From Bin80 sp965116685 (GTDB lineage: Bacteria; Bacteroidota; Rhodothermia; Rhodothermales; Bin80): a DNA stretch of 64,000 nucleotides. The stretch lies in NCBI GenBank assembly GCA_965116685.1, contig OZ220707.1:2976001-3040000 (forward strand), in the 5' to 3' direction. Within the stretch, counting starts at the first letter, position 1; each line of letters starts with the position of its first letter. Below, one piece after another: positions 45,093-54,184 of this stretch. Made by a program: the position numbers and the translations under genes. The notes under the pieces were generated by a model. That model was not told the DNA's origin. It was given only the letters and a program-made list of their open reading frames with translations, and ran no database searches.

Positions 45093-47492
45093 ATGTCAAG
45101 TTTGGTAATTGTTGAATCTCCTACGAAGGCCAAGACGATTAGTCGGTTTCTGCCTTCATCGAAATTTCGGATCATGGCCAGTTGGGGGCACATTCGTGAT
45201 CTACCCCGAAATGCAAAGGAGATTCCGGCCAAGTATAAAAAGGAGCCCTGGGCCAACCTTGCCGTGCAAATTGAGAACGGTGAGTTCAAGCCCCTCTATA
45301 TCATTCCCCCGGACAAGCGGAAGGTGGTCAAAGAACTCAAAGATGCCCTCGCTAAGTCTGATGAGTTGTTGATTGCAACGGACGAAGATCGTGAAGGCGA
45401 AGCCATTGGTTGGCATCTGATCGAGGTGCTCAAACCAAAAGTGCCTGTGCGTCGAATGGTGTTTCACGAAATCACAAAAAGAGCCATTGACAAGGCGCTC
45501 GACAACACTCGCGAGGTAAATCAGAATCTGGTCGAAGCCCAGGAATCCCGGAGAGTTCTGGATCGCTTGGTGGGGTACAAGATCTCGCCGGTACTATGGA
45601 GAAAGATTGGCAAGGGCACCAGCGCGGGACGGGTCCAGAGTGTTGCGGTACGGCTTTTGGTTGAACGCGAAAAAAAGCGCATGGAATTTGTGCCCGCCCA
45701 GTACTGGGATCTGGAAGCAACATTACAGGCCAATGCCGACCAATTCAAGGCAACGATGACGCATCTTGGCGAGCGGCGGCTGGCGACAGGGCGTGATTTT
45801 GATGATAATACCGGTGAGCTTAAAAAGTCTCTGGCAGATTCGGGGATTCTTCTCTTAGGAAAACAGGAAGCCGATCAATTGGCCGCCCGACTTCCCTCGG
45901 CAGATTGGCGTGTTGCAAGCGTGACCTACAAAGAGAGGAAGCGAACACCGGCTGCCCCCTTTATCACCTCTTCATTGCAGCAGGAAGGTAGTCGAAAGTT
46001 CGGATGGGGGGCTCGCAAAACGATGGTGGTTGCTCAGAAGCTCTACGAGCGTGGATTCATCACGTATATGCGTACGGATTCAATTACCCTTTCCCAGGAA
46101 GCTCTCACGGCGGCACGTGAAGCGATTCTACGTACGTATGGGGAAAAGTACTTGAGCAAGCATGTTCGTCGGTACAAGAGTAAAGTAGCGAATGCTCAGG
46201 AAGCTCATGAAGCAATCCGCCCTGCTGGTCGGGAAATGAAAACCGCCAGCCAACTGGGATTGCGCGACGATGAAAGGAAGTTATATGACCTGATCTGGAA
46301 ACGCACGGTCGCAAGTCAAATGACAGATGCCAGGGTGCGGGATATCCGGGTGATTTCTACGGCGACCCTTCAAGGCAGTCCGCCGGTACATTTTCGATCG
46401 ACCGGACGGCAGGTGTTATTTCCCGGGTTTTTGCTGGTGTATGTTGAGGGTAGTGATAACCCTGAAAAAGTAAAAGAGAGTACAGAGAAGTACCTGCCAG
46501 CGCTTGAAGCTGAGCAGCCATTACAGTGTTTGGGTCTTGAATCAAAAGGTCACGAGACAAAACCTCCTGCCCGCTATACGGAAGCATCGTTGATCAGGAA
46601 ATTAGAGGAGGAGGGGATTGGTCGTCCCAGCACCTACGCCACCATTGTCAGCACAATCCAGGACCGGGGCAGTGCAATCAAGTCTGGTTCAGCACTCGCT
46701 CCAACACTCCGTGCATTTGCCACGAATGCGTTCATGGAGGAGCGCTTTGAATCCCTGGTGGATACCGGCTTTACCGCACAGATGGAGAAGCGTTTGGATG
46801 AAATCGCACAAGGCAAAGTGAAGGGGCAGGAGTTTCTTTACGCGATTGATCAAGGAGAGGAGGGGATTCAGAACCGGGTTGAAGAGGCCATTGATCAAGT
46901 GGATTCCCGGGCAATCTCCACGATCCATTCCCCTAAATTGAAGCAATGTACCGTTCGAATAGGGCGCTATGGACCGTATGTGCAGGCGACCATTGACGGA
47001 AAGGAGCTACGCGGTACCGTGCCGGATGACTTTTTGCCTGCTGATGTTGATGATGCGAAATTACTTGCTCTTCTCAAAGCAGCAAAGGCCCCCGCCCAAC
47101 AATTAGGTGTTCATCCCGAAAGTGGTCGACCGATCTTGCTCAAGAGTGGTACCTATGGTCACTATATTGAACTTGTAGAACCGGAAGGATCAAAAGATAA
47201 ACCCCGACGAAAATCAATCCCCAAAGGGGTTCAACCGGAGGATGTGGATCTGGAACTTGCCTTGGAACTACTCAGATTTCCAGTTGAGTTAGGGGTGGAT
47301 GCGAAGACGGGTGAACGAGTATTCTTTGATAAGGGCCCGTATGGACCATTTGTAAAGCGAGGAAAACTAAATGCATCGGTTAGAAAAAATCGAGGTTTAG
47401 GAGAGGTCACATTGGACGAGGCGATCGAGTTACTGAACAAGAAGGCCGCAAGCCCCCGTAAGAAGGGCCGAAGGCGGCCAAAGAAAAAATAG
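45093..47492 (+). CDS. topA: DNA topoisomerase I
   Basis: 799 residues, type IA enzyme that relaxes negative supercoils. The Toprim domain has IVESPTKAKTI and LIATDEDREGEAIGWHL (the metal-binding acidic cluster). The active-site Tyr325 is in ITYMRTDS. The 3' half has three C-terminal repeats of the GRYGPYVQ / GTYGHYIE / GPYGPFVK kind, in place of the Cys4 zinc fingers of E. coli, and ends in a Lys/Arg tail (KKGRRRPKKK). Divergent from ppdK with 160 bp between starts. Confidence 0.96.
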   Translation: MSSLVIVESPTKAKTISRFLPSSKFRIMASWGHIRDLPRNAKEIPAKYKKEPWANLAVQIENGEFKPLYIIPPDKRKVVKELKDALAKSDELLIATDEDREGEAIGWHLIEVLKPKVPVRRMVFHEITKRAIDKALDNTREVNQNLVEAQESRRVLDRLVGYKISPVLWRKIGKGTSAGRVQSVAVRLLVEREKKRMEFVPAQYWDLEATLQANADQFKATMTHLGERRLATGRDFDDNTGELKKSLADSGILLLGKQEADQLAARLPSADWRVASVTYKERKRTPAAPFITSSLQQEGSRKFGWGARKTMVVAQKLYERGFITYMRTDSITLSQEALTAAREAILRTYGEKYLSKHVRRYKSKVANAQEAHEAIRPAGREMKTASQLGLRDDERKLYDLIWKRTVASQMTDARVRDIRVISTATLQGSPPVHFRSTGRQVLFPGFLLVYVEGSDNPEKVKESTEKYLPALEAEQPLQCLGLESKGHETKPPARYTEASLIRKLEEEGIGRPSTYATIVSTIQDRGSAIKSGSALAPTLRAFATNAFMEERFESLVDTGFTAQMEKRLDEIAQGKVKGQEFLYAIDQGEEGIQNRVEEAIDQVDSRAISTIHSPKLKQCTVRIGRYGPYVQATIDGKELRGTVPDDFLPADVDDAKLLALLKAAKAPAQQLGVHPESGRPILLKSGTYGHYIELVEPEGSKDKPRRKSIPKGVQPEDVDLELALELLRFPVELGVDAKTGERVFFDKGPYGPFVKRGKLNASVRKNRGLGEVTLDEAIELLNKKAASPRKKGRRRPKKK

Positions 47493-47579
47493 CGCAGCAC
47501 CTTTGAGTCCTGTTTGTTGACTTTTTGGGGATAATTCCCTATCCTCAGTTTAGCAATGCCGCGCATTCTGCCCGACCCA

Positions 47580-48800
47580 ATGAAGAACGACGCAGTGAAC
47601 ATGCCCTCCGCCAACGCAAGGGTTGTACTGTACGGAGCCATGATCCGAGTGGCCATCTACGGGTTATTGATGCCTGCCACCGCGCTCGCCGCTCAGACGA
47701 TAGTCGAGAGTGAAGATCCAGGTGGCCCCGACCTGATCCTGTCGGACGAGCCGTTGGTGCGGATCGGTGTCCTTGAAGGTCCGATGGAATACATGTTCGG
47801 GAGGGTAACCGGCGCGATTCGGCTCGAAGACGGGAGTGTAGTTGTGGCGGATGAGCAGAGCTACGAGGTTCGAATGTTCGATGCCGGCGGTCGGCACGTG
47901 TGGACGAGTGGACGGCAAGGTGAGGGACCGGGAGAGTACGGGGGACTCCGGTTGCTGAGAGACTGCCCGGGAGCCGCGATTACGGTTTTCGACTGGCATC
48001 TGGACCGAATTACTGAACTCGATGCGGAGGGCAATGTGACCGACACGCGGAGGCTCAGCGAGGTTGGAGTGAATTCGTACAGCGAGCCCATGTGCGCGCC
48101 CGACGCTAGCTTAGTCTTCACGCCTTGGCCGGAAGAAACGGACTACGCATCCTTGAAGATGGGCGAGATATACCGCTGGAGCATGTCGCTGAGCCGGACA
48201 CAGGGTGACAATGTGATGGTCCTGCGTTCTGGAATACCTGGTACGGAGCGTTTCTTTTATGGTGGGGGAGACGGGCCGAGGGAGTGGGGAAAGGCCATGG
48301 TCTTCGCGGCGACTGGCACCGGCGTATGGTACGGGTCGGGCGATGACTACGAACTCGAACATGTCGACTGGAGTGGTCGTGTCACGCGCATCGCGCGGTG
48401 GGTCGGGCCGGACCGGGAGGTGACAACCGAGCATCTCGACCGTTACCTGCGTGCCTACTTGGCCCGGTACGACACACCTGCGGAGCGCCAGCGCTTCGAG
48501 AGGGGGCGCTGGCAGGATATTCGGAATGACCTACCGGAGCGGTTCCCTGCCTTTGAAGCGGACGGGCTTATGGCGCTGCCGGATGGCAGTCTGTGGGTCA
48601 CCACCTTCGGCTGGCGGTCGCCGGACCAGGAACTCCATCTGCTGCACCCAAACGGCTCGTGGGTGGCTCGCCTCGTCGTCCCCGCGCGCTCGACGCTGCT
48701 GGACGCTGGGTCGGACTGGGTGCTCCTACTGGAGCGCGGCGAATTCGGTGAGCATAGCGTGGCCGTGTACGAGTTGGTGAAGGCGGACGATGCCGGTTAG
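47580..48800 (+). CDS. Secreted 6-bladed beta-propeller protein, G+C-rich
   Basis: Around 400 residues. ATG at 47580 is one of several possible starts (47556, 47580, 47640); the last gives the cleanest signal (MIRVAIYGLLMPATALAAQ). The body has NHL/6-bladed-propeller features such as GRVTGAIRLEDGSVVVAD, SGRQGEGPGEYGGL and LDAEGNVT. The G+C content of the whole gene looks well above its neighbours and codon third positions favour G/C, so it was probably acquired from a high-G+C donor, such as relatives where this family is expanded. Function unknown. Confidence 0.72.
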   Translation: MKNDAVNMPSANARVVLYGAMIRVAIYGLLMPATALAAQTIVESEDPGGPDLILSDEPLVRIGVLEGPMEYMFGRVTGAIRLEDGSVVVADEQSYEVRMFDAGGRHVWTSGRQGEGPGEYGGLRLLRDCPGAAITVFDWHLDRITELDAEGNVTDTRRLSEVGVNSYSEPMCAPDASLVFTPWPEETDYASLKMGEIYRWSMSLSRTQGDNVMVLRSGIPGTERFFYGGGDGPREWGKAMVFAATGTGVWYGSGDDYELEHVDWSGRVTRIARWVGPDREVTTEHLDRYLRAYLARYDTPAERQRFERGRWQDIRNDLPERFPAFEADGLMALPDGSLWVTTFGWRSPDQELHLLHPNGSWVARLVVPARSTLLDAGSDWVLLLERGEFGEHSVAVYELVKADDAG

Positions 48801-49191
48801 CGCGGATGGTCGGATCGAGCCCGTCGCCAATTGGAAAACCGAATGGGAGCTCTTTCCCCTCACCGTGCGGGATCTTCCGGCGGTGAGGTGGTCGGCGTCT
48901 AGCGGAGATGGCAGATCGGCGAGCTTGCCAACCGTCCAACTCACTCCCTTTAGCCGATTACTGCAACCGCCCGCAAAACGTGGTGCCGGAACTCGCGGAT
49001 TCCCGGCGGTAGCCTCTTCACCTCAATGACTGGGACATCGAACTCCCTGCATCCTTACCGAACTACCGTTGTATCTTTAGATAGCATAGGGATTGGGGGT
49101 TCGGTTAAATGCCAGTAGGCTAATGCCCGGCGATGGAATCTTTAATGCTATGATATCTATTTAATCTATTTCAGGTAACCGAATCTTTGAT
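48801..49191. other. Intergenic, G+C-rich left part then A+T-rich
   Basis: The first 220 bp keep the high G+C of the propeller gene and contain no convincing gene; near 49070 the composition returns to that of the surroundings. The change marks the right limit of the presumed foreign segment. The last part precedes purS. Confidence 0.5.
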
Positions 49192-49443
49192 ATGTACAAA
49201 GCGCGCATCACAGTTACGCTTCGCCCGGCTATATTGGATCCACAAGGGAAAGCCACGCATCATGCATTACAGAATCTGGGCTTTGACCAGATCAGTTCTG
49301 TTCGAATTGGAAAGTACATGGAGCTTCAGGTCTCTGCAGATACGGAAGAGGATGCAGAGTCTGCGGCACGTGCCGCTTGCGAAAAGCTTCTTGCCAATCC
49401 AATTATGGAAGATTACAAGGTCCAGATTGAACCAGTAGGGTAG
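49192..49443 (+). CDS. purS: FGAM synthase subunit PurS
   Basis: 83 residues. PurS is the small subunit that brings PurQ (glutaminase) and PurL together in purine synthesis. Family pattern seen: ARITVTLRPAILDPQGKATHHAL at the start (in parts), GFDQISSVRIGKYMEL, and KLLANPIMEDYKVQ at the end. Unlike many genomes purQ does not follow directly; the next 300 bp are noncoding. Confidence 0.92.
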   Translation: MYKARITVTLRPAILDPQGKATHHALQNLGFDQISSVRIGKYMELQVSADTEEDAESAARAACEKLLANPIMEDYKVQIEPVG

Positions 49444-49464
49444 GAGGGTTGTGTAGCTTCTGAC

Positions 49465-49484
49465 CATGCCCTCGTAGGGGCATG
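49465..49484 (+). terminator. Hairpin after purS
   Basis: CATGCCC and GGGCATG pair around a 6-nt loop, 22 bp past the purS stop. No T run follows, so it may be a weak or rho-aided end. Confidence 0.4.
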
Positions 49485-49641
49485 CGGGCAGGGGCTATGA
49501 TCCAAGTCCAATAGATCGTGTGCAAAGGAATTGATCAACGATGATCTCAGACGAATTCACGGGCATGGTGCATCAAGAACTCGAAGATTTCGGGCTGGAG
49601 CATTGATCACGCCCTGTGTTTAGTCGCTTGACAGTGCGATG

Positions 49642-49666
49642 CCGGGAATCATTAGATGATTCCGGG
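49642..49666. terminator. Hairpin of 8-11 bp downstream of the paralogous membrane genes
   Basis: CCGGGAATCAT, TAG, ATGATTCCGGG-type pairing with a perfect 8-bp core (GGAATCAT/ATGATTCC). It lies 76 bp beyond the stop of the minus-strand gene at 49742 and also faces purS. Lack of a T run leaves function open. Confidence 0.4.
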
Positions 49667-49696
49667 GTGTCCTCCTTCAACAACGTCCCGTTTCGC

Positions 49697-49769
49697 TGCA
49701 GCGTAATCAATAACCGGGGGATTTTCCGGGGCTTCAGCAGGTCAAACCGTTGATTCCCCTTTTTCTTTC
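49697..49769. repeat. 73-bp direct repeat at the 3' end of the first paralog
   Basis: Nearly identical to 50276-50349. It covers the last codons of the gene (same final residues, Ser-Thr-Val) and about 45 bp beyond the stop, including GTAATCAATAACCGGGGGAT. Shows the two membrane genes came from a tandem duplication. Confidence 0.8.
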
Positions 49770-50161
49770 TCAATCGGCCTAACGCGCTTAAAGAATGACC
49801 ACTTGTAGGGTTTGTACTCCTTGGGGGCAGCTACAAATGGGAGTGACCCAAAAAGGCCAAAAAACCACATATACTCTGCCCAAGCATAAAGTACACCCGT
49901 CCTCATAGAACTAGACAAGACCAATCCAACAAACACAAGGCCAATCGATACAGATATTCCAATTCCCCATGCGGCGCTGAATCGCTCAACCTTTTTGAAC
50001 GGAAACAGATACAGGTATATCACTAAAACTATCGTAATCAGTGCTCCCCATAGTAAGTTCGTTCCACTATAATCATCACCAAGGTGACGAGAATACCTCC
50101 AAAAACTAATTAGAGGAAGAAGCAGAGCCATAAGAATAAGTTTTCTAATTTTCGCGTTCAT
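49742..50161 (-). CDS. Four-span membrane protein, tandem paralog 1
   Basis: 139 residues from ATG 50161; an upstream open frame to 50218 adds a basic stretch. Four hydrophobic helices (LILMALLLPLISFW, LLWGALITIVLVIYLYLF, WGIGISVSIGLVFVGLVL, YMWFFGLFGSLPFVA) and a charged C-terminus. Shares HLGDDYSGTNLLWG, EYMWFFGL and the end with the next gene (compare HFGDDSYSGTDLFWG, DYMWFFGL). Unrecognised. A compact four-helix protein beside a secreted Cys-rich protein could be an immunity protein, but this is only a hypothesis. Confidence 0.65.
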   Translation of the reverse strand: MNAKIRKLILMALLLPLISFWRYSRHLGDDYSGTNLLWGALITIVLVIYLYLFPFKKVERFSAAWGIGISVSIGLVFVGLVLSSSMRTGVLYAWAEYMWFFGLFGSLPFVAAPKEYKPYKWSFFKRVRPIEKEKGESTV

Positions 50162-50275
50162 TTTTTCAGGTTGGGTCTTGGGATCTCTCTTCTTGACACG
50201 CCTCCAAACACCGATCACGCTGACTTTTAGCGTTGCTAATCTTCCTGCTAAAATCGTATTCCAGATTGATGCGGT

Positions 50276-50349
50276 TGCAGCGTAATCAATAACCGGGGGA
50301 TTTCCCGGGGCGTTCAGCAGGTCAAACCGTTGAGTCCCCCTTTTCTTCG
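50276..50349. repeat. 73-bp direct repeat at the 3' end of the second paralog
   Basis: Partner of 49697-49769, differing at a handful of bases. Confidence 0.8.
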
Positions 50350-50759
50350 TCCTCAGTCTCTGCCATCAGGTTCTTGAAGAATGACAATTTCCTTTTCTCG
50401 GGATAGGGTTTATGTTTATTGCACATCCCATAAAAGTGAACGGCAGTCCAAAGGCCGAAAAACCACATATAATCTCCCCAGGGGTACCCCAGTTCTACCC
50501 CGAATATGAACCCAGTGATAAAAAGAAAGACTCCGAAACTTCCCCCAAGGATCCACGCTATGCTAAAGCGCTCAATTTTTTGGCTTAGCGGAAAATGCAG
50601 ATACCAGGCTACCATTAAAATTATCGTAACCAGTACGCCCCAAAACAAATCTGTGCCACTGTAGGAATCATCACCAAAATGAATCGATAACCAATACGTA
50701 ACAAAACTGCCTAATGGAACTGATACAGAAGAAATAACTCTCGCTATCTTTTCCATCAT
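50322..50759 (-). CDS. Four-span membrane protein, tandem paralog 2
   Basis: 145 residues with four hydrophobic segments: VPLGSFVTYWLSIHFG, LFWGVLVTIILMVAWYLHF, WILGGSFGVFLFITGFIFG and YMWFFGLWTAVHFYG. The charged C-terminus ends in Asp-Ser-Thr-Val like its paralog. Its ATG overlaps the stop of the Cys-rich secreted-protein gene by four bases, showing that they are one operon. Function unknown. Confidence 0.7.
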   Translation of the reverse strand: MMEKIARVISSVSVPLGSFVTYWLSIHFGDDSYSGTDLFWGVLVTIILMVAWYLHFPLSQKIERFSIAWILGGSFGVFLFITGFIFGVELGYPWGDYMWFFGLWTAVHFYGMCNKHKPYPEKRKLSFFKNLMAETEDEEKGDSTV

Positions 50760-51500
50760 CCATCAACGGTTGGGAATCTCTCCTTGCATTTATACTGACA
50801 CAATTCCTCGGAAGTAGCATTGGCTTTGAAACCGTCATAAGCACTCTTAGCAGTTGTCCCGAGACAAGACCACTTCCCAACTTGGGAAGTGGTCATTCCA
50901 GATATGCTCCTACCTATTGCCGAACCTATCAGACCTATATCACCAAGAACAATACATACTGCAGCCGATCCCATTGTTTCTACCCCTGTACCCCAATCGT
51001 CATCATCTTTTTGGGCCGCGCAGCAACTATAACAATCCTTACTCGATCTGCTTGTACCTGGGCAATCCGACTGCGTCTTTCCAGATACACCGCCATATCT
51101 TCGAGCTAATTCATCTAGGATATCTTCGATTGTGTCCGTAGAATCGGCTGAAATGATTGCATCAAGGGAAATCTGCATCGATTCAAATACTTGCGCCATA
51201 GGGCCGTCATATTGGGCGAGTTCAACAGCAATCTGATTCGCTTGTAAAACAGCATTCGTATCCATTACTCCTGTCTTTCCATAGTTCGATTCGATCTCTT
51301 CCCAAAGATCCTTATACTCTTGCACCAATTCCGGCGGTTCAGGGTTATCACTCGGCCGGATCAGAGTCGTTTGTTCCTCATCGGGAACCGGAAACTCAAC
51401 TTCTGGAATTGCCGAATCATTATAACCGCTTACAACCAGTGCGAAGACTAGCAGAAATGAACCAAGGTAGAGAGCCTTGGATTTTGTTAGGTGTTATCAT
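50756..51500 (-). pseudogene. Secreted Cys-rich protein with Gly-rich hydrophobic core; possible N-terminal frameshift
   Basis: The clear part (50756-51328) encodes 190 residues: an acidic N-terminal half, then a Cys cluster (DCYSCCAAQKDDDDWG), a Gly-rich hydrophobic stretch (SAAVCIVLGDIGLIGSAIG) and a Cys-containing end (ELCQYKCKERFP). The same frame stays open upstream and encodes a typical export signal (ALYLGSFLLVFALVVSG), but without a start codon. ATG at 51500 joins this frame only if one base of the T4 run at 51482-51485 is dropped. So either this is a frameshifted gene, a sequence error, or a rare start is used. The Cys pairs with a hydrophobic Gly-rich helix resemble secreted toxins or bacteriocin-like proteins. 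Confidence 0.55.
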
Positions 51501-51566
51501 GTTGAATTTGCCTTTATGGGCGTTTGTTAAGTGAACGCTAATAATACAACAAAAGGATATATACGG

Positions 51567-52120
51567 ATGCCGAATTTCATTTCTTGTCCCCGCATACCCA
51601 CTCGGTGCTGGTATGCGGGGATTCTGTTTCTTTTGCCCCTGATCGCATGTCAGAGCGGGGAATATATCCGATTTGAGGATTCTCCAGTCATTGACCGCTT
51701 GCTGGATGCTGCCCCGCACTTTGTGGCCAATATGGACACGGAACCGGAGCGGTGGGTGGCCACAACCCGGCTGGGGCTCCCAAATGATTCGCTCATCCTG
51801 GGTAAGTCCTCGCACACGATTGCGATCGGGGACAGCGTGTATCTCTCTGAACAGGGCGGTACAACGATCTTTGCGGTGGGAGCGGGCGGCTATCTCCGCC
51901 GCAAAATCGGCCGACAGGGACAAGGCCCGGTCGAGTTTACTTTTATAGAAGGGCTGGAGTACAACGGTTCGCACGTATTCGTTCTGGACGAGAATCGCGT
52001 ACAGGTGCTCACGGAAACGTTTGAATATGTCGACTCGTTCTTTTCCGTGGATCCTTCCCTGAGAAGATTTTCCGTTTCTCCCGATTATATGTTTCTGCGC
52101 TGCCCGAGCGATGCACTAGC
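51567..52120 (+). pseudogene. Beta-propeller lipoprotein gene, 5' part, interrupted by IS
   Basis: From ATG 51567 there is a lipoprotein signal (ILFLLPLIACQSG), then 6-bladed propeller features (GLPNDSLILG, GRQGQGPVEFTFIEGLEY, VFVLDENRVQVL). The reading is cut at CTAG (52117-52120). On the far side of the IS, CTAG followed by GGGGCGCC continues the same frame, so excision of the element and one CTAG restores the gene exactly. Related in type to the G+C-rich propeller gene at 47580. The frame as it now stands ends five bases into the IS. Confidence 0.78.
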
Positions 52121-54180
52121 CTGAATTCCCGGGATGATTTTGTGGTGTGAATTTCAGGGGCGTTTCGAGAACTGAACCCGGAGGATTTTATTGTTAAGCC
52201 ATGGGATTCTCTGTCGTAATTCAGGATATCCCGCCGCGATCAAATAGTTGGTTTTGGCCCTTACTCGCAACTGGACCAGAATTTCGTCTTGGGTGATGGT
52301 TACTTTTCCGTTATGCTTGACCAAATCCCGATAGATGGTTCTTGCTTCGGATTTTTCATAACGGTGTCCGACTCGGACGCCCAAAAGGCGATAAAGCACA
52401 CTGGCCATCACGGTTAACTGAATATCTACATTGATTCGCATGGGCACGGCGGAACTCAATGCATCCATGTGAAAGAAGTCAATGGCGTCGCTAATGACAT
52501 TTTCAATGACCATGCGGCGCGCATACCGATCAATGAGTTTGGAGGCAGTGCGCTTCATTTGATTGGTAATGAGAATCGTGGGTTTATCATGGCCTAGATT
52601 TTTGATGAGAAGTTGTCGGAGTGGTTTGGGATAGTTTCGCAATTCAACGGTTTCATCCACCACACTCGGAGTCCGATAGGCGCGTCCGATATTGGAGAGT
52701 CGCATTTTGGTCCATGCCGATGGATCCAACGTATGGACTCGCTGCATCAGTGCTGCATAACGGCGCCGCAGTGTAATGAAGTCAATCCCCTGTTTATCCA
52801 GTTCCGCCAAGTTATGATAGACCGTGAACCGGCTGTCAAAGACAAGCTCGCCGGGAACGTTTCCCGTTCGGGCTTTCCAGTCGTTCACAAAGCGAAGAAT
52901 CGCATCATTCTGGGTTTGCTTTTCGATGGTCGTATCGGCATAGCAAAACACATGGGCATCCGCATCTCGTGCAAGCAGGGTGAGAATTCCACGTTGGCGC
53001 CGACTCCGCTTGGAGACAAAGTGTTTCTCTAATAGCGCCTGATCTCCATGGTAGGGAATGGTGTGAAAATCCAAATCCAGGGAGCCCCCCTCTCCTACAA
53101 CGTTCGCCAATTGTGCCGCGGCGTGATACCACTGGTTCATCAGCGGCCCTGCAAAGGTCGGATCCACCTGGATGGAGTATTCGGTGAGGGTGGTCCGTTT
53201 GGGAATCGCATTGAGACCGGTAAATAGCGCAAGGCCCTGATCCAACGTTTCGGCCATCCCATGAGAGGGGCGCCCAATGCCAGCGAGCTTCAATGCTAAG
53301 AGCGAGCGAACCGCACAGCCGGCGGGGATCTTGCTTGTACCGGGCATCTTTACATGCTCCAACATTTCATCAAGTCCCATTCGGGCCAGATCAAACGCAA
53401 ACAAAAACAATCCTGCAAACGCGGTGTGGAACGTCTTCGGGCTCAGGTCAAGCCGGCGGCGGTCCGCAATCACCGTTCTTGGGGCAGGTGGATGAGCAGA
53501 CCGGCGAGGGAGACGGGAAATGTTTTCCTGCCGGAAGATCTTGTGGATATACCCAAGACTCGCAGGGATCTGCTCTTTTTTCAACACCTGCTGAATTTGA
53601 CCAATGGTCATGCCCTGTTGTTTGCGGAGGATGAGAATCCGTTCCTGCCTTGGGTCGGGAGGCTTGGCTTCGGATAAGACGGGTTTGGGTGGCTTCCAAA
53701 AGAAATTCGAGGAGGGGTTTTTATTGAAGCGCGTAAGGAGATTGCGGAAAGATCCGATGGCATAGCCGCCTCGTTCAGCGGCATCTTCAATGGAGCATCC
53801 TTCGTGAAGATAGGCACGAAGGGCTTCGTATTGTCGCATGGGGCGACCATCGGGCTGGGCAAAGAAATCGGAGCGGCGTTCCATGTTATATAGTGAAGTA
53901 TGAAGTAATAGCCAATATACTACAAACACACAAAGAATCAACCTGATTTGCCTAAGATAGATCAAAAAGACAAAAAAGAGGATCCTTTGCACCTATAACA
54001 GCGATTATGTATGATTATTCTTGGAAAAATCGGAGGGAGTTCAGAGGCGGGAAGAAAGTTTATAGTAGTGGCATCTTGTTCATCACTTCATAAAAAACAA
54101 TGAATACTCCGCAAATCTGCATGCTTCAACGGGGATTCTCTATCTTATTGGATCAATTCTATACTTCCCGGGAATTCAGG
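52121..54180 (-). mobile_element. DDE insertion sequence with CTAG target duplication
   Basis: 2060 bp. Terminal inverted repeats are perfect over 15 bp (CCTGAATTCCCGGGA at the left, its complement ending at 54180). The flanks are CTAG at 52117-52120 and 54181-54184, a 4-bp duplication, supported by the in-frame rejoining of the interrupted gene. One transposase gene on the minus strand. A space of about 240 bp lies between the transposase start and the right end. Family probably within the IS4-like superfamily (IS701/IS1634 considered), not settled. Confidence 0.9.
52154..53884 (-). CDS. IS4-like DDE transposase (576 aa)
   Basis: Start at ATG 53884 (a longer open frame to 53992 adds a hydrophobic stretch with no place in the family). 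The N-terminus has a helix-turn-helix-type region (MTIGQIQQVLKKEQIPAS). DDE core landmarks are an Asp in SLDLDFHTIPYHGD, an Asp in LVFDSRFTVYHNLAEL and a Glu in RRMVIENVISDAIDFFH. No frameshift. The gene ends 33 bp from the left terminal repeat. Likely active, given exact repeats and target duplication. Confidence 0.88.
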   Translation of the reverse strand: MERRSDFFAQPDGRPMRQYEALRAYLHEGCSIEDAAERGGYAIGSFRNLLTRFNKNPSSNFFWKPPKPVLSEAKPPDPRQERILILRKQQGMTIGQIQQVLKKEQIPASLGYIHKIFRQENISRLPRRSAHPPAPRTVIADRRRLDLSPKTFHTAFAGLFLFAFDLARMGLDEMLEHVKMPGTSKIPAGCAVRSLLALKLAGIGRPSHGMAETLDQGLALFTGLNAIPKRTTLTEYSIQVDPTFAGPLMNQWYHAAAQLANVVGEGGSLDLDFHTIPYHGDQALLEKHFVSKRSRRQRGILTLLARDADAHVFCYADTTIEKQTQNDAILRFVNDWKARTGNVPGELVFDSRFTVYHNLAELDKQGIDFITLRRRYAALMQRVHTLDPSAWTKMRLSNIGRAYRTPSVVDETVELRNYPKPLRQLLIKNLGHDKPTILITNQMKRTASKLIDRYARRMVIENVISDAIDFFHMDALSSAVPMRINVDIQLTVMASVLYRLLGVRVGHRYEKSEARTIYRDLVKHNGKVTITQDEILVQLRVRAKTNYLIAAGYPELRQRIPWLNNKILRVQFSKRP

Positions 54181-54184
54181 CTAG

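Noticed and set aside
48790..49029. 79-codon frame after the G+C-rich propeller gene
   Set aside because: High G+C makes long open frames by chance; no start signal or family.
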